Source: Clostridiales bacterium (GTDB taxonomy: Bacteria > Bacillota > Clostridia > Lachnospirales > Lachnospiraceae). From it: a stretch of 9,376 nucleotides of DNA. Where the stretch lies: the NCBI GenBank assembly GCA_021204765.1, contig JAJPYU010000248.1:1-9376 (forward strand). Reading direction: 5' to 3'. The translations under genes were made by a program, and so were the position numbers. This document shows positions 1-5,620 of this stretch, piece by piece; position 1 is the first letter of the stretch, and every line of letters begins with the position of its first letter. Below the pieces are notes generated by a model. That model searched no databases. It had not been told where the DNA came from and was given only the letters and a program-made list of their open reading frames with translations.

Positions 1-1
1 G

Positions 2-490
2 AATTATCCCGGGGATGAGGAAGTCGTCGACACCATCAAGGGGCTGGTAAAAGGCGTGAGAAATGTGCGCTCATCCATGAATGTGTCCCCGGGACGGAAG
101 GCGGAGTATTTTATTGTTACGGCGGACGAGCATCTGAGGGAGCTCTTTGCGGACCATCAGGACATATATAAGAATCTGATCTCCTCCAGTGCCATAAAGG
201 TGCAGGCGGACAAGAGCGGGATTGCCGATGATGCGGTCTCCGTGGTCATACCCAACGCGGTGGTGTATATCCCCTTAGAAGAGCTGGTGGATATGCAGAA
301 GGAAAAGGAGCGGCTCACCAAAGAACGCGATCATCTCGCAAAAGAACTCGCCAGATCTAATGGGATGCTGAAAAACGAGAAGTTCCTCGCAAAGGCGCCC
401 GCCGAGAAGGTCGCAGCGGAGCAGGAGAAGCTCGCCAAATATCAGGCAATGATGCAGGACGTAGAGCTGCGGCTCGCGCAGATAAAATGA
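2..490 (+). CDS. valS: Valine--tRNA ligase, C-terminal part (5' end outside window)
   Basis: The open frame runs in from the left edge and shows 162 residues of the end of a class I valyl-tRNA synthetase, the enzyme that charges tRNA-Val in the cytoplasm. Visible are the end of the anticodon-binding helical domain, with the characteristic segment IKGLVKGVRNVRSSMNVSPG, and the C-terminal tRNA-arm coiled coil from about codon 92 to the end (VDMQKEKERLTKERDHLAKE and onward, rich in Glu and Lys with a heptad-like pattern). The catalytic HIGH and KMSKS motifs lie upstream of the window. A GTG at 56 could be taken as a start, but conserved ValRS sequence continues in frame 5' of it, so this is a truncation by the window edge and not a short gene. 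The stop overlaps the folC start (ATGA at 487-490), which points to translational coupling. A valS-folC arrangement is common in Firmicutes. Confidence 0.95.
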   Translation, partial: NYPGDEEVVDTIKGLVKGVRNVRSSMNVSPGRKAEYFIVTADEHLRELFADHQDIYKNLISSSAIKVQADKSGIADDAVSVVIPNAVVYIPLEELVDMQKEKERLTKERDHLAKELARSNGMLKNEKFLAKAPAEKVAAEQEKLAKYQAMMQDVELRLAQIK

Positions 491-1959
491 GCGAAGAATT
501 TCAGCCTGCTATAGATTTCTTATATGACTTACCCAGGTTTACTAAGAAGAACAGCCTCGCCCATACGGCGAGGCTGATGGCTCGTCTCGGCAAACCCTGT
601 TACGATAAGAGGGTTATTCATGTGGCCGGCAGCAATGGCAAGGGCAGCGTCTGCTGCTTCCTCTATAATATGCTCCTGGCGGACGGGCATACGGCAGGCC
701 TCTTTACCTCGCCCCATCTGGTGGACATCCGCGAGCGGTTTCAGGCAAACGGCGAGCTGGTGGGCGAGGGGGAATTTCTCCTGGCCTTCAGGAGGGTCAA
801 GGAGGCCGCGGACCGGATGGCAAAGGCGGGGGATACCTATCCGACTTTCTTCGAAATGGTCTACGCCATGGCCATGCTGATATTCGAGGAGGAAAAGGTG
901 GAGTATATCGTTCTGGAGACCGGCCTGGGAGGGCGTCTTGACGCCACCAACAGCTTTCCTGCCCCCATACTTTCGGTGATTACCTCAATCAGTTTAGAAC
1001 ACACGGAAATCCTTGGTGATACAATAGAACAGATAGCGGCGGAGAAAGCCGGGATTATCAAGCCCGGCGTACCTGTAGTTTATATTGGTACTGCAGCAGA
1101 TGGATTTCCGGATATGAAAACAGATACCTCTGACGATGGAGCGCAGGGCAGAAGCGCTTCCGCCCATGCGGCCTCAGAGATGCCACGCTCCATAGCTGCC
1201 CGCGTCATCGCATCCCGCGCCGCCGAGCTGGACGCTCCTGCGATTCCGGTGGACTTAAGTCCCGCATCCCTCACAATTTCCGAAATAAGGCCGAATTGTA
1301 TTGATTTTTCCTATGTTTCTTATTATGATAACTGTGACTGCGATAAAAGCTGGCATGTATCCGGCTGCGCCCTTTACCAGGCGAAAAACGCGGCACTGGC
1401 CATAGAGGCTATGAGGACCCTGGGCATCATGGATGACGGAGCCATACAGACTGGCCTTTATGCGGCTCATTGGCCCGGGCGGATGGAGGAGGTGGCTTCA
1501 GGGATATATTTTGACGGGGCACACAATCCGGATGGGATGAGGGTTTTTATGGAGTCGGTGCGGGCATTGACTGCGAAAGATACGCAGCCGCCCCTGCTTC
1601 TCTTTTCTATGGTAAGGGAAAAGGACATTGAGGAGTCGGTGAAGATACTGACGGAGGGCTTCAGCTGGAGTGCCATTATAGTTACGGCTATCCCCGAAGA
1701 GCGCGGAGCGGCAGTGGAGAGGCTGGCGGAAGCATTTAGGTCGGCGGGGGCAGGCACGGATGCGGCCGGCACCCCGAATGTTATAATGGCAGGGACAGGA
1801 GCTGATGCCGAGGCACAGCTGCATATTATCCCGGATCCGGAGGATGCTTTGATGACGGCGGTCGGGAAAAGGAAGCCGGCACAGAAGCTTTTTGCCGCAG
1901 GCTCACTTCATTTTATAGGAGATCTGATGACGCTGCTTCAGGCAGCGGAGAAGCCCTGA
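487..1959 (+). CDS. folC: Folylpolyglutamate synthase / dihydrofolate synthase
   Basis: This 490-residue Mur-ligase-family enzyme adds glutamate, using ATP, to dihydropteroate or tetrahydrofolates and so retains folates in the cytosol. Motifs appear in family order: P-loop GSNGKGS (48-54), FTSPHL (73-78), ETGLGGRLDATN (144-155), EHTEILGDTI (171-180), EKAGIIKP (186-193), WPGRME (329-334), DGAHNPDG (343-350) and a C-terminal GSLHFIGD (472-479). It is longer than the usual 420-440 residues. The excess lies mainly in an Ala/Ser/Asp-rich stretch around 202-238, at the junction of the ATPase and C-terminal domains, and in an Ala/Gly-rich stretch around 419-444. A CDC cluster sits near 283-285. The chosen start is the ATG overlapping the valS stop, and residues from about 8 onward already align with the family N-terminus. 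Both key nucleotide-binding motifs are intact, so it should be functional. Confidence 0.96.
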   Translation: MSEEFQPAIDFLYDLPRFTKKNSLAHTARLMARLGKPCYDKRVIHVAGSNGKGSVCCFLYNMLLADGHTAGLFTSPHLVDIRERFQANGELVGEGEFLLAFRRVKEAADRMAKAGDTYPTFFEMVYAMAMLIFEEEKVEYIVLETGLGGRLDATNSFPAPILSVITSISLEHTEILGDTIEQIAAEKAGIIKPGVPVVYIGTAADGFPDMKTDTSDDGAQGRSASAHAASEMPRSIAARVIASRAAELDAPAIPVDLSPASLTISEIRPNCIDFSYVSYYDNCDCDKSWHVSGCALYQAKNAALAIEAMRTLGIMDDGAIQTGLYAAHWPGRMEEVASGIYFDGAHNPDGMRVFMESVRALTAKDTQPPLLLFSMVREKDIEESVKILTEGFSWSAIIVTAIPEERGAAVERLAEAFRSAGAGTDAAGTPNVIMAGTGADAEAQLHIIPDPEDALMTAVGKRKPAQKLFAAGSLHFIGDLMTLLQAAEKP

Positions 1960-1970
1960 TGATGCTGCAG

Positions 1971-1991
1971 GGGAGATCAGATGAGTCTCCC
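1971..1991 (+). other. Small stem-loop in the folC-orf47 gap
   Basis: GGGAGA (1971-1976) and TCTCCC (1986-1991) can form a six-pair stem with a nine-base loop, just after the folC stop and ten bases before the next Shine-Dalgarno. No T-tract follows, so this is not a terminator. It could protect the upstream message end or modulate translation of the microprotein, but it may be chance. Confidence 0.25.
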
Positions 1992-2011
1992 GGATCATAC
2001 GGAGGAATACT

Positions 2012-2155
2012 ATGAATTTCGAGGAAGAATTAAAAAAATTTGAGCCCAGCATGGAGATAAATGACGCTGAGGAGGATATTTACAGGCGTGATATGACTGA
2101 CGTAATGGACATCCTTTCTGAGCTGTTGGACGAAGAGAAGAGCTGGCGGAGGTAG
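2012..2155 (+). CDS. 47-residue acidic microprotein, unknown function
   Basis: This short frame begins MNFEEELKKFEPSMEI and ends LLDEEKSWRR. It has a strong Shine-Dalgarno, GGAGG at 2001-2005, six bases before the ATG. Its last codons contain the GGAGG (2148-2152) used by the next gene, which starts only three bases after its stop, so the two are probably translationally linked. The product is strongly acidic (many Glu and Asp), has no cysteine, signal peptide or membrane segment, and could form one or two amphipathic helices (about 2-10 and 18-46). It lies 52 nt after folC in the same operon. I do not recognise a family. Good ribosome binding site, operon spacing and codon use support a real gene. 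A role as partner or regulator of the downstream TPR protein is a guess from position only. Confidence 0.7.
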   Translation: MNFEEELKKFEPSMEINDAEEDIYRRDMTDVMDILSELLDEEKSWRR

Positions 2156-2158
2156 AGA

Positions 2159-3598
2159 ATGTACTGTTACTATTGCGGTGCCGATTTCTCGGGCGGGGAC
2201 GTCTGCCCTGTCTGCGGCGAGGACGTGCGCATTTGGAAAAAGGTATATATAATATCGAACCGCCTCTACAATGAGGGACTGGAAAAGGCACAGGTACGGG
2301 ACTTAAGCGGCGCGGCAGAGTCTCTGCGTCTTTCCCTGCGCTATAATAAAAAGAATGTCCCTGCCAGGAATCTCCTTGGGCTGGTCTTTTACGAGATGGG
2401 TGATTCAGTCCAGGCGCTTAGCGAGTGGGTGATATCCAAGAGTGAGGGTGTGGAGGATAACCCGGCTGCGGATTACATTGCCCAGGTTCAGAAGAATGCC
2501 TCCCAGCTGTCCAATGTGAATTCTTCCATCAGGAAGTACAATATGTCCCTGTCATATTGCCGCGACGGCAATTACGACCTGGCACTGATACAGATGAAAA
2601 AGGTGGCTTCCACGAACCCGAAGTTCGTTAAAGGGCAGCAGCTCCTGGCCTTGCTCTATATGCAGATGGACAGGCATGATCTGGCCATGAGACATCTTCG
2701 GGCGGCGGAAAAGGTGGATGCAAATAATACCATGACTCTCCGCTACATGCAGGAGTGCCGTGAGTATCTCCGCGCCAATGGGAAGCTGAAGACTAAAAAG
2801 GAGGACGCAGTCACTTACCAGAGTGAAAATGATATCATCATCCGCCCTGCGAAGATCACTGACAATACGGCGGTCCGCACAGTGATAAACCTGCTCATGG
2901 GAGTGGCCATAGGTGTGGCTTTCATTTGCTTCCTGGTCATACCGGAGATGCGCCAGAGGGCCAACACAGCAGCCTCAGCCGACGTGGTGGCGGCAGACCA
3001 GACCCTGGCGGCAAGAGACCAGAACATAGAAAACCTGAGCGATCAGGTGGATCTGCTCTCACGCCAGATAGAGGAGGCGACAAGTGCCAGCGAATCCGCC
3101 GGGGAGGTGAGCGAGGCGTATCAGGATCTCTTAAAGGCTTTCGCATACTATGAAAATGATGAGTATGAGGAGGCCGAGGCAATATTTGACGACGTGGATC
3201 GTGCCCTCCTTAATGTGGAGGACAGGGAGATCTATGATTCCTTAAAGGAGACCTTGGAGGACGATGCCCTGGAGCGGGCATTTAATACGGCTATGGATTC
3301 CTATGATTCCCGTGAGTACCAGGATGCGATAGACCTGCTTCTTCCCATAGTCGAGGAGTACCCGGAGTACAATGAGGGCCAGGCCGCCTATTATCTGGGA
3401 TTTGCCTACAATTACCTGAATGAATACAGTGAGGCGGTGGAATGGCTCACCACAGCTATGGACAGCCTTACGGACAACAAGCTCATCTCTGCTGCCGACA
3501 AGCTAATTGACAGCCTGGCTGACGAGGGCTATTCCACAGCTGATGATGAGAATGCTGCTGATGCGGAGGCGGATACCGCAGGAGAAGAGGAGCAGTAG
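2159..3598 (+). CDS. Zinc-ribbon, TPR-repeat, single-pass membrane protein
   Basis: The 479-residue product starts with a zinc ribbon, C3-x2-C6 and C16-x2-C19. Helical tetratricopeptide-like repeats follow at about 33-110 and 125-205 (for example the segment around GNYDLALIQMKKVASTNP). One hydrophobic membrane segment lies at about 241-262, then a coiled-coil linker at about 275-308, and a second TPR block at about 320-455 (EYEEAEAIFDDV, EYQDAIDLLLPIVEEYPEYN, EYSEAVEWLTTAM). The tail is very acidic (462-479). With no signal peptide, the likely topology is zinc ribbon and first TPR block in the cytoplasm, second block outside. GGAGG at 2148-2152, six bases ahead, fixes the start. TPRs mediate protein contacts, so a scaffold or envelope-assembly role is plausible, but no enzymatic motif is visible and the true function is unknown. 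It is the last gene of the valS-folC run and meets a convergent gene. Confidence 0.9.
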   Translation: MYCYYCGADFSGGDVCPVCGEDVRIWKKVYIISNRLYNEGLEKAQVRDLSGAAESLRLSLRYNKKNVPARNLLGLVFYEMGDSVQALSEWVISKSEGVEDNPAADYIAQVQKNASQLSNVNSSIRKYNMSLSYCRDGNYDLALIQMKKVASTNPKFVKGQQLLALLYMQMDRHDLAMRHLRAAEKVDANNTMTLRYMQECREYLRANGKLKTKKEDAVTYQSENDIIIRPAKITDNTAVRTVINLLMGVAIGVAFICFLVIPEMRQRANTAASADVVAADQTLAARDQNIENLSDQVDLLSRQIEEATSASESAGEVSEAYQDLLKAFAYYENDEYEEAEAIFDDVDRALLNVEDREIYDSLKETLEDDALERAFNTAMDSYDSREYQDAIDLLLPIVEEYPEYNEGQAAYYLGFAYNYLNEYSEAVEWLTTAMDSLTDNKLISAADKLIDSLADEGYSTADDENAADAEADTAGEEEQ

Positions 3599-3606
3599 TC
3601 CTGCTC

Positions 3607-4071
3607 TCAGAACCCCAGCGCTTTTAATATTTTCAGACCTGACCTCTCCACCTCCAGATCAAAATTCATGTAACTGTACTCCCTGATCGCAGGGCGCTGG
3701 TCCGTGCCTATGCCCGGGCAGTAGGGGATGCAGGCCAAATGCGCCTTTGGGATGCGAAATTCCAGGGAGATGTCCTTTAAATCAAAGCCCCAGCCGGGGA
3801 TGTAATCCGTGACCACATATATGCAGTTTCTGCAGGGCACAACCATTTTGCAGAACAGATGCTGTATCTCATTGTGTATCTGGTGAAGCATTATGACTAC
3901 CAGATCAGAATGCATGAGCAGCATTCTGGTGCGCAGGTCCTGCCTGTTCCCGCAGTCCAGGCACTGGATGTTGCCGTATTCCTTAAAAACCGGCGCAAAA
4001 CAGGACCTGCAGAATTTTGTCATTGATGAGGGAAACGGACTCCAGAATGCGACGATAAATGTCTGATCCAT
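3607..4071 (-). CDS. Cysteine-rich putative zinc-binding protein, unknown function
   Basis: This 154-residue minus-strand frame converges on the TPR gene, with only eight bases between the two stops. It carries C21-x2-C24 and C37-x2-C40, a typical zinc-ribbon spacing, then C74, C80-x2-C83 and C114-x3-C118. The codon choice (CTG, GGC, ATC, AAG preferred, few rare codons) resembles the neighbouring genes, and no other gene covers this stretch, so it is probably real rather than a shadow. The start is uncertain. The ATG at 4071 is the furthest upstream possible because an in-frame stop lies two codons before it, but it lacks a clear Shine-Dalgarno. An internal ATG (residue 17, at 4023) directly before the zinc ribbon is the alternative. 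No membrane segment is seen and I do not recognise a family. A small metal-binding or nucleic-acid-binding protein is possible. Confidence 0.62.
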   Translation of the reverse strand: MDQTFIVAFWSPFPSSMTKFCRSCFAPVFKEYGNIQCLDCGNRQDLRTRMLLMHSDLVVIMLHQIHNEIQHLFCKMVVPCRNCIYVVTDYIPGWGFDLKDISLEFRIPKAHLACIPYCPGIGTDQRPAIREYSYMNFDLEVERSGLKILKALGF

Positions 4072-4106
4072 GATTCAGGTAAAAGGGGTGTAAAAAACTA
4101 ACTTTC

Positions 4107-4135
4107 AGTTTAAACCCATTTTCCGCAAAATGCAA
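4107..4135 (-). promoter_or_regulatory. Possible weak promoter for the minus-strand cysteine-rich gene
   Basis: On the minus strand TTGCAT (4135-4130) and TAAACT (4112-4107) are separated by 17 bases, giving a leader of about 30 nt to the ATG at 4071. The -10 matches only four of six consensus positions, so this is tentative. Confidence 0.28.
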
Positions 4136-4142
4136 CATTAAA

Positions 4143-4171
4143 TTGACAAAAACCGGCGCTTACCGTATACT
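4143..4171 (+). promoter_or_regulatory. Sigma-A promoter of fabH
   Basis: A perfect -35 TTGACA (4143-4148) and a -10 TATACT (4166-4171) have the ideal 17-base spacer. Transcription should begin near 4178, giving a leader of about 46 nt. The FabT-like palindrome starts about six bases after the expected start point, so repressor binding would block initiation or early elongation. Confidence 0.85.
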
Positions 4172-4183
4172 TTGGAAAGGTAA

Positions 4184-4200
4184 ACTTTGATTATCAAACT
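4184..4200 (+). promoter_or_regulatory. FabT-type operator in the fabH leader
   Basis: The sequence ACTTTGATTATCAAACT matches the FabT consensus known from streptococci and lactococci (ANTTTGATTATCAAATT, recalled) at every defined position except the second-last. The core TTTGATTATCAAA is a perfect palindrome around its central base. FabT is a MarR-family repressor of fatty-acid synthesis genes that binds with long-chain acyl-ACP as corepressor. Position just downstream of the fabH promoter fits such a role. No fabT gene is within the window, so the cognate regulator is inferred. Confidence 0.82.
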
Positions 4201-4223
4201 ATTTTTATAAACGGAGGAATTTC

Positions 4224-5189
4224 ATGAGAGCACAGATCATAGGGACCGGGAGCTGCCTTCCGGAGAAAGTAGTAACCAACGACTTCCTTTCCACCATAGT
4301 GGATACCAGTGACGATTGGATTTCCAGCCGGACCGGAATACGTTCACGGCACGTCGCCGTCGATGAGACCACGGCTTCCATGTCCACTGAGGCGGCAAAG
4401 AGGGCCCTGGAGTCAGCAGGCGTGTCTGCGGAGGATCTGGATCTCATCATTGTGGCTACCTGCACGGCTGACACCCTTGTTCCCAGCACAGCCTGCCTGG
4501 TTCAGGACAATATCGGTGCGGTAAATGCCACGGCTTTCGATATAAATGCGGCCTGCTCAGGCTTCGTATTTGCCCTGAATATGGTGGATGCTTATATGCA
4601 GACAGGCATGTATAAGATGGCGCTGGTCATAGGTGCCGAGACCCTCTCCCGCATAGTGGACTGGAATGACAGGAGTACCTGTGTGATCTTTGCCGACGGT
4701 GCCGGCGCGGCGGTGGTGCGGGCAGCCGAGACAGGAGTGATAGCCTCATCTCTCGGCAGTGACGGCTCAAAGGGCTGGACCATCTATGTGAAGAGCCGTG
4801 AGAATTACAATCCCTTTGTCCCGGAGAAAAAGCCCATGGACTTCCTTTTCATGGACGGCGGTGAGGTCTTCAAGTTCGCTGTGAAGCAGACTTCCGATGC
4901 CATAAAGGGGATATTGGATAAAGAAGGGCTGACGGTGGAGGATATCGACTGTTTCCTGCTGCACCAGGCAAATGCCCGGATAAATCAGTCCATAGCGAGA
5001 CGGCTTAAGATACCCATGGAGAAGATACCCATGAACCTGGACCATGTGGGGAATACCTCCGGGGGCAGTGTGCCCATTCTGTTGGACGATGTCTGCCGAC
5101 AGGGAATCCTAAAGCCCGGTGACAGAGTGATCTTCGCCGGATTCGGGGCCGGACTCACCTGGGGAGTCATGCTCTATGAGTGGACTTGA
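4224..5189 (+). CDS. fabH: Beta-ketoacyl-ACP synthase III (FabH)
   Basis: FabH condenses a short acyl-CoA primer with malonyl-ACP to start type II fatty-acid synthesis in the cytosol. The 321-residue length is normal. The catalytic triad is in place: Cys111 within INAACSGF, His247 within LLHQANARI and Asn277 within HVGNTSGG. Other family marks are DWISSRTGIRSR (31-42), the ADGAGA loop (157-162) and the C-terminal FAGFGAGLTWG (304-314). The start is fixed by GGAGG at 4213-4217, six bases before ATG. It appears to be transcribed alone: it has its own promoter and FabT-like operator, and the next gene has a separate promoter starting 17 bases after the stop. No other fab genes are seen here, unlike the common fabH-acpP-fabK cluster. 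No clear intrinsic terminator follows, so some read-through into scfA is possible. Confidence 0.97.
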   Translation: MRAQIIGTGSCLPEKVVTNDFLSTIVDTSDDWISSRTGIRSRHVAVDETTASMSTEAAKRALESAGVSAEDLDLIIVATCTADTLVPSTACLVQDNIGAVNATAFDINAACSGFVFALNMVDAYMQTGMYKMALVIGAETLSRIVDWNDRSTCVIFADGAGAAVVRAAETGVIASSLGSDGSKGWTIYVKSRENYNPFVPEKKPMDFLFMDGGEVFKFAVKQTSDAIKGILDKEGLTVEDIDCFLLHQANARINQSIARRLKIPMEKIPMNLDHVGNTSGGSVPILLDDVCRQGILKPGDRVIFAGFGAGLTWGVMLYEWT

Positions 5190-5206
5190 ATTACGCCTGT
5201 TTAATG

Positions 5207-5235
5207 TTGATTTATATTTTTAGTTATGCTATACT
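5207..5235 (+). promoter_or_regulatory. Strong extended -10 promoter of the scfA unit
   Basis: TTGATT (5207-5212) and TATACT (5230-5235) are 17 bases apart, with a TG at 5227-5228 forming an extended -10. The flanking DNA is AT-rich. Expected transcription start is near 5242, leaving a leader of about 84 nt. This makes scfA independent of fabH. Confidence 0.83.
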
Positions 5236-5241
5236 TTAGAA

Positions 5242-5325
5242 CGATTCTGAGCATGGGAGCCGGGGCACCCGGGTTCCGGGATTTAAAGCCCGAAAGGGTA
5301 CAACAGAAAGGATGGTCCTGAGATT
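5242..5325 (+). promoter_or_regulatory. Structured 5' leader of scfA with competing hairpins
   Basis: The leader is sharply GC-rich against its AT-rich flanks. A first stem pairs 5256-5264 with 5268-5277 (nine pairs, one bulged G at 5271). A second is CCC-GAAA-GGG (5289-5298), a GNRA tetraloop. Alternatively CGGG (5277-5280) pairs with CCCG (5289-5292), which excludes the second stem and touches the first. The Shine-Dalgarno AAAGGA (5307-5312) lies 13 bases before the start, slightly far. It is partly paired in AGGA-TGG-TCCT (5309-5319), which could either mask it or shorten the effective spacing. I matched it to no riboswitch class I know. Regulation is inference. Confidence 0.5.
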
Positions 5326-5466
5326 ATGAAGCATGTGAAGACCCTAAACACTAAGAGATTACAGAACACGATAAAGAAAGGCGGCTGCGGCGAGTGCCAG
5401 ACATCCTGCCAGTCCGCCTGCAAGACTTCCTGCACGGTAGGCAATCAGAGCTGCGAGCATAAATAA
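5326..5466 (+). CDS. scfA: SCIFF peptide: six-cysteine ranthipeptide precursor
   Basis: This 46-residue precursor begins MKHVKTLNTKRLQNTIKKGG (1-20), a basic leader ending in Gly-Gly. A core follows with six cysteines at 21, 24, 28, 32, 36 and 43, including CGECQTSC and CKTSCTVGNQSC. This is the diagnostic pattern of SCIFF (six Cys in forty-five residues), a ribosomally made peptide modified by a radical SAM enzyme. In the studied family member CteA, Cys32 is joined by a thioether to Thr37 (recalled). Here both residues fall at exactly those positions. Each core Cys except the last two is near a Thr or Ser acceptor. The maturase gene follows. No peptidase or ABC exporter is adjacent, and the biological role in Clostridia is not settled, although quorum-related effects have been reported. 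Start choice is supported by the conserved MKHVKTLNT beginning. Confidence 0.95.
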   Translation: MKHVKTLNTKRLQNTIKKGGCGECQTSCQSACKTSCTVGNQSCEHK

Positions 5467-5496
5467 GACGAAGAGGTAATTTCATAAGGGATATGG

Positions 5497-5523
5497 GCCG
5501 TGTGTGGATGCATGCGGCTTTCT
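5497..5523 (+). terminator. Possible attenuator between scfA and scfB
   Basis: GCCGTGTG (5497-5504) can pair fully, counting two G-U pairs, with CATGCGGC (5511-5518) across a six-base loop, followed by TTTCT (5519-5523). The T-tract is short and the stem contains wobbles, so termination would be partial at best. Partial termination here would give more scfA than scfB message. Confidence 0.42.
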
Positions 5524-5545
5524 ATTGTAGGGGTTTTGGGAACTG

Positions 5546-5583
5546 CCCGAAAAATGTTTTGCCCGTAAACAATTTCTTTCGGG
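5546..5583 (+). other. Nested inverted repeats upstream of scfB
   Basis: CCCGAAA (5546-5552) and TTTCGGG (5577-5583) are perfect complements. Between them TGTTT (5555-5559) and AAACA (5567-5571) form a smaller stem with loop TGCCCGT. The element ends 25 bases before the scfB Shine-Dalgarno. It may be a processing or message-stability structure in the 154-nt gap, which contains no other convincing gene. Confidence 0.42.
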
Positions 5584-5620
5584 AAGGCATATACGCTGTG
5601 AAAGCATTAGAGGAAGATAC

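Noticed and set aside
56..490. Independent short gene starting at GTG 56
   Set aside because: ValRS-like sequence continues in the same frame upstream to the window edge, so it is the truncated 3' end of valS.
1467..1824. Overlapping minus-strand frames inside folC
   Set aside because: They are antisense to conserved WPGRME and DGAHNPDG coding sequence, with no Shine-Dalgarno or recognisable product.
3599..3606. Intrinsic terminator between the convergent TPR and cysteine-rich genes
   Set aside because: The gap is only eight bases, and no stem followed by a T-tract was found on either strand nearby.
5242..5325. Known riboswitch in the scfA leader (c-di-GMP, ZTP, preQ1, fluoride, THF considered)
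   Set aside because: None of the conserved core motifs I know for these classes is present, so only an unclassified structured leader is claimed.
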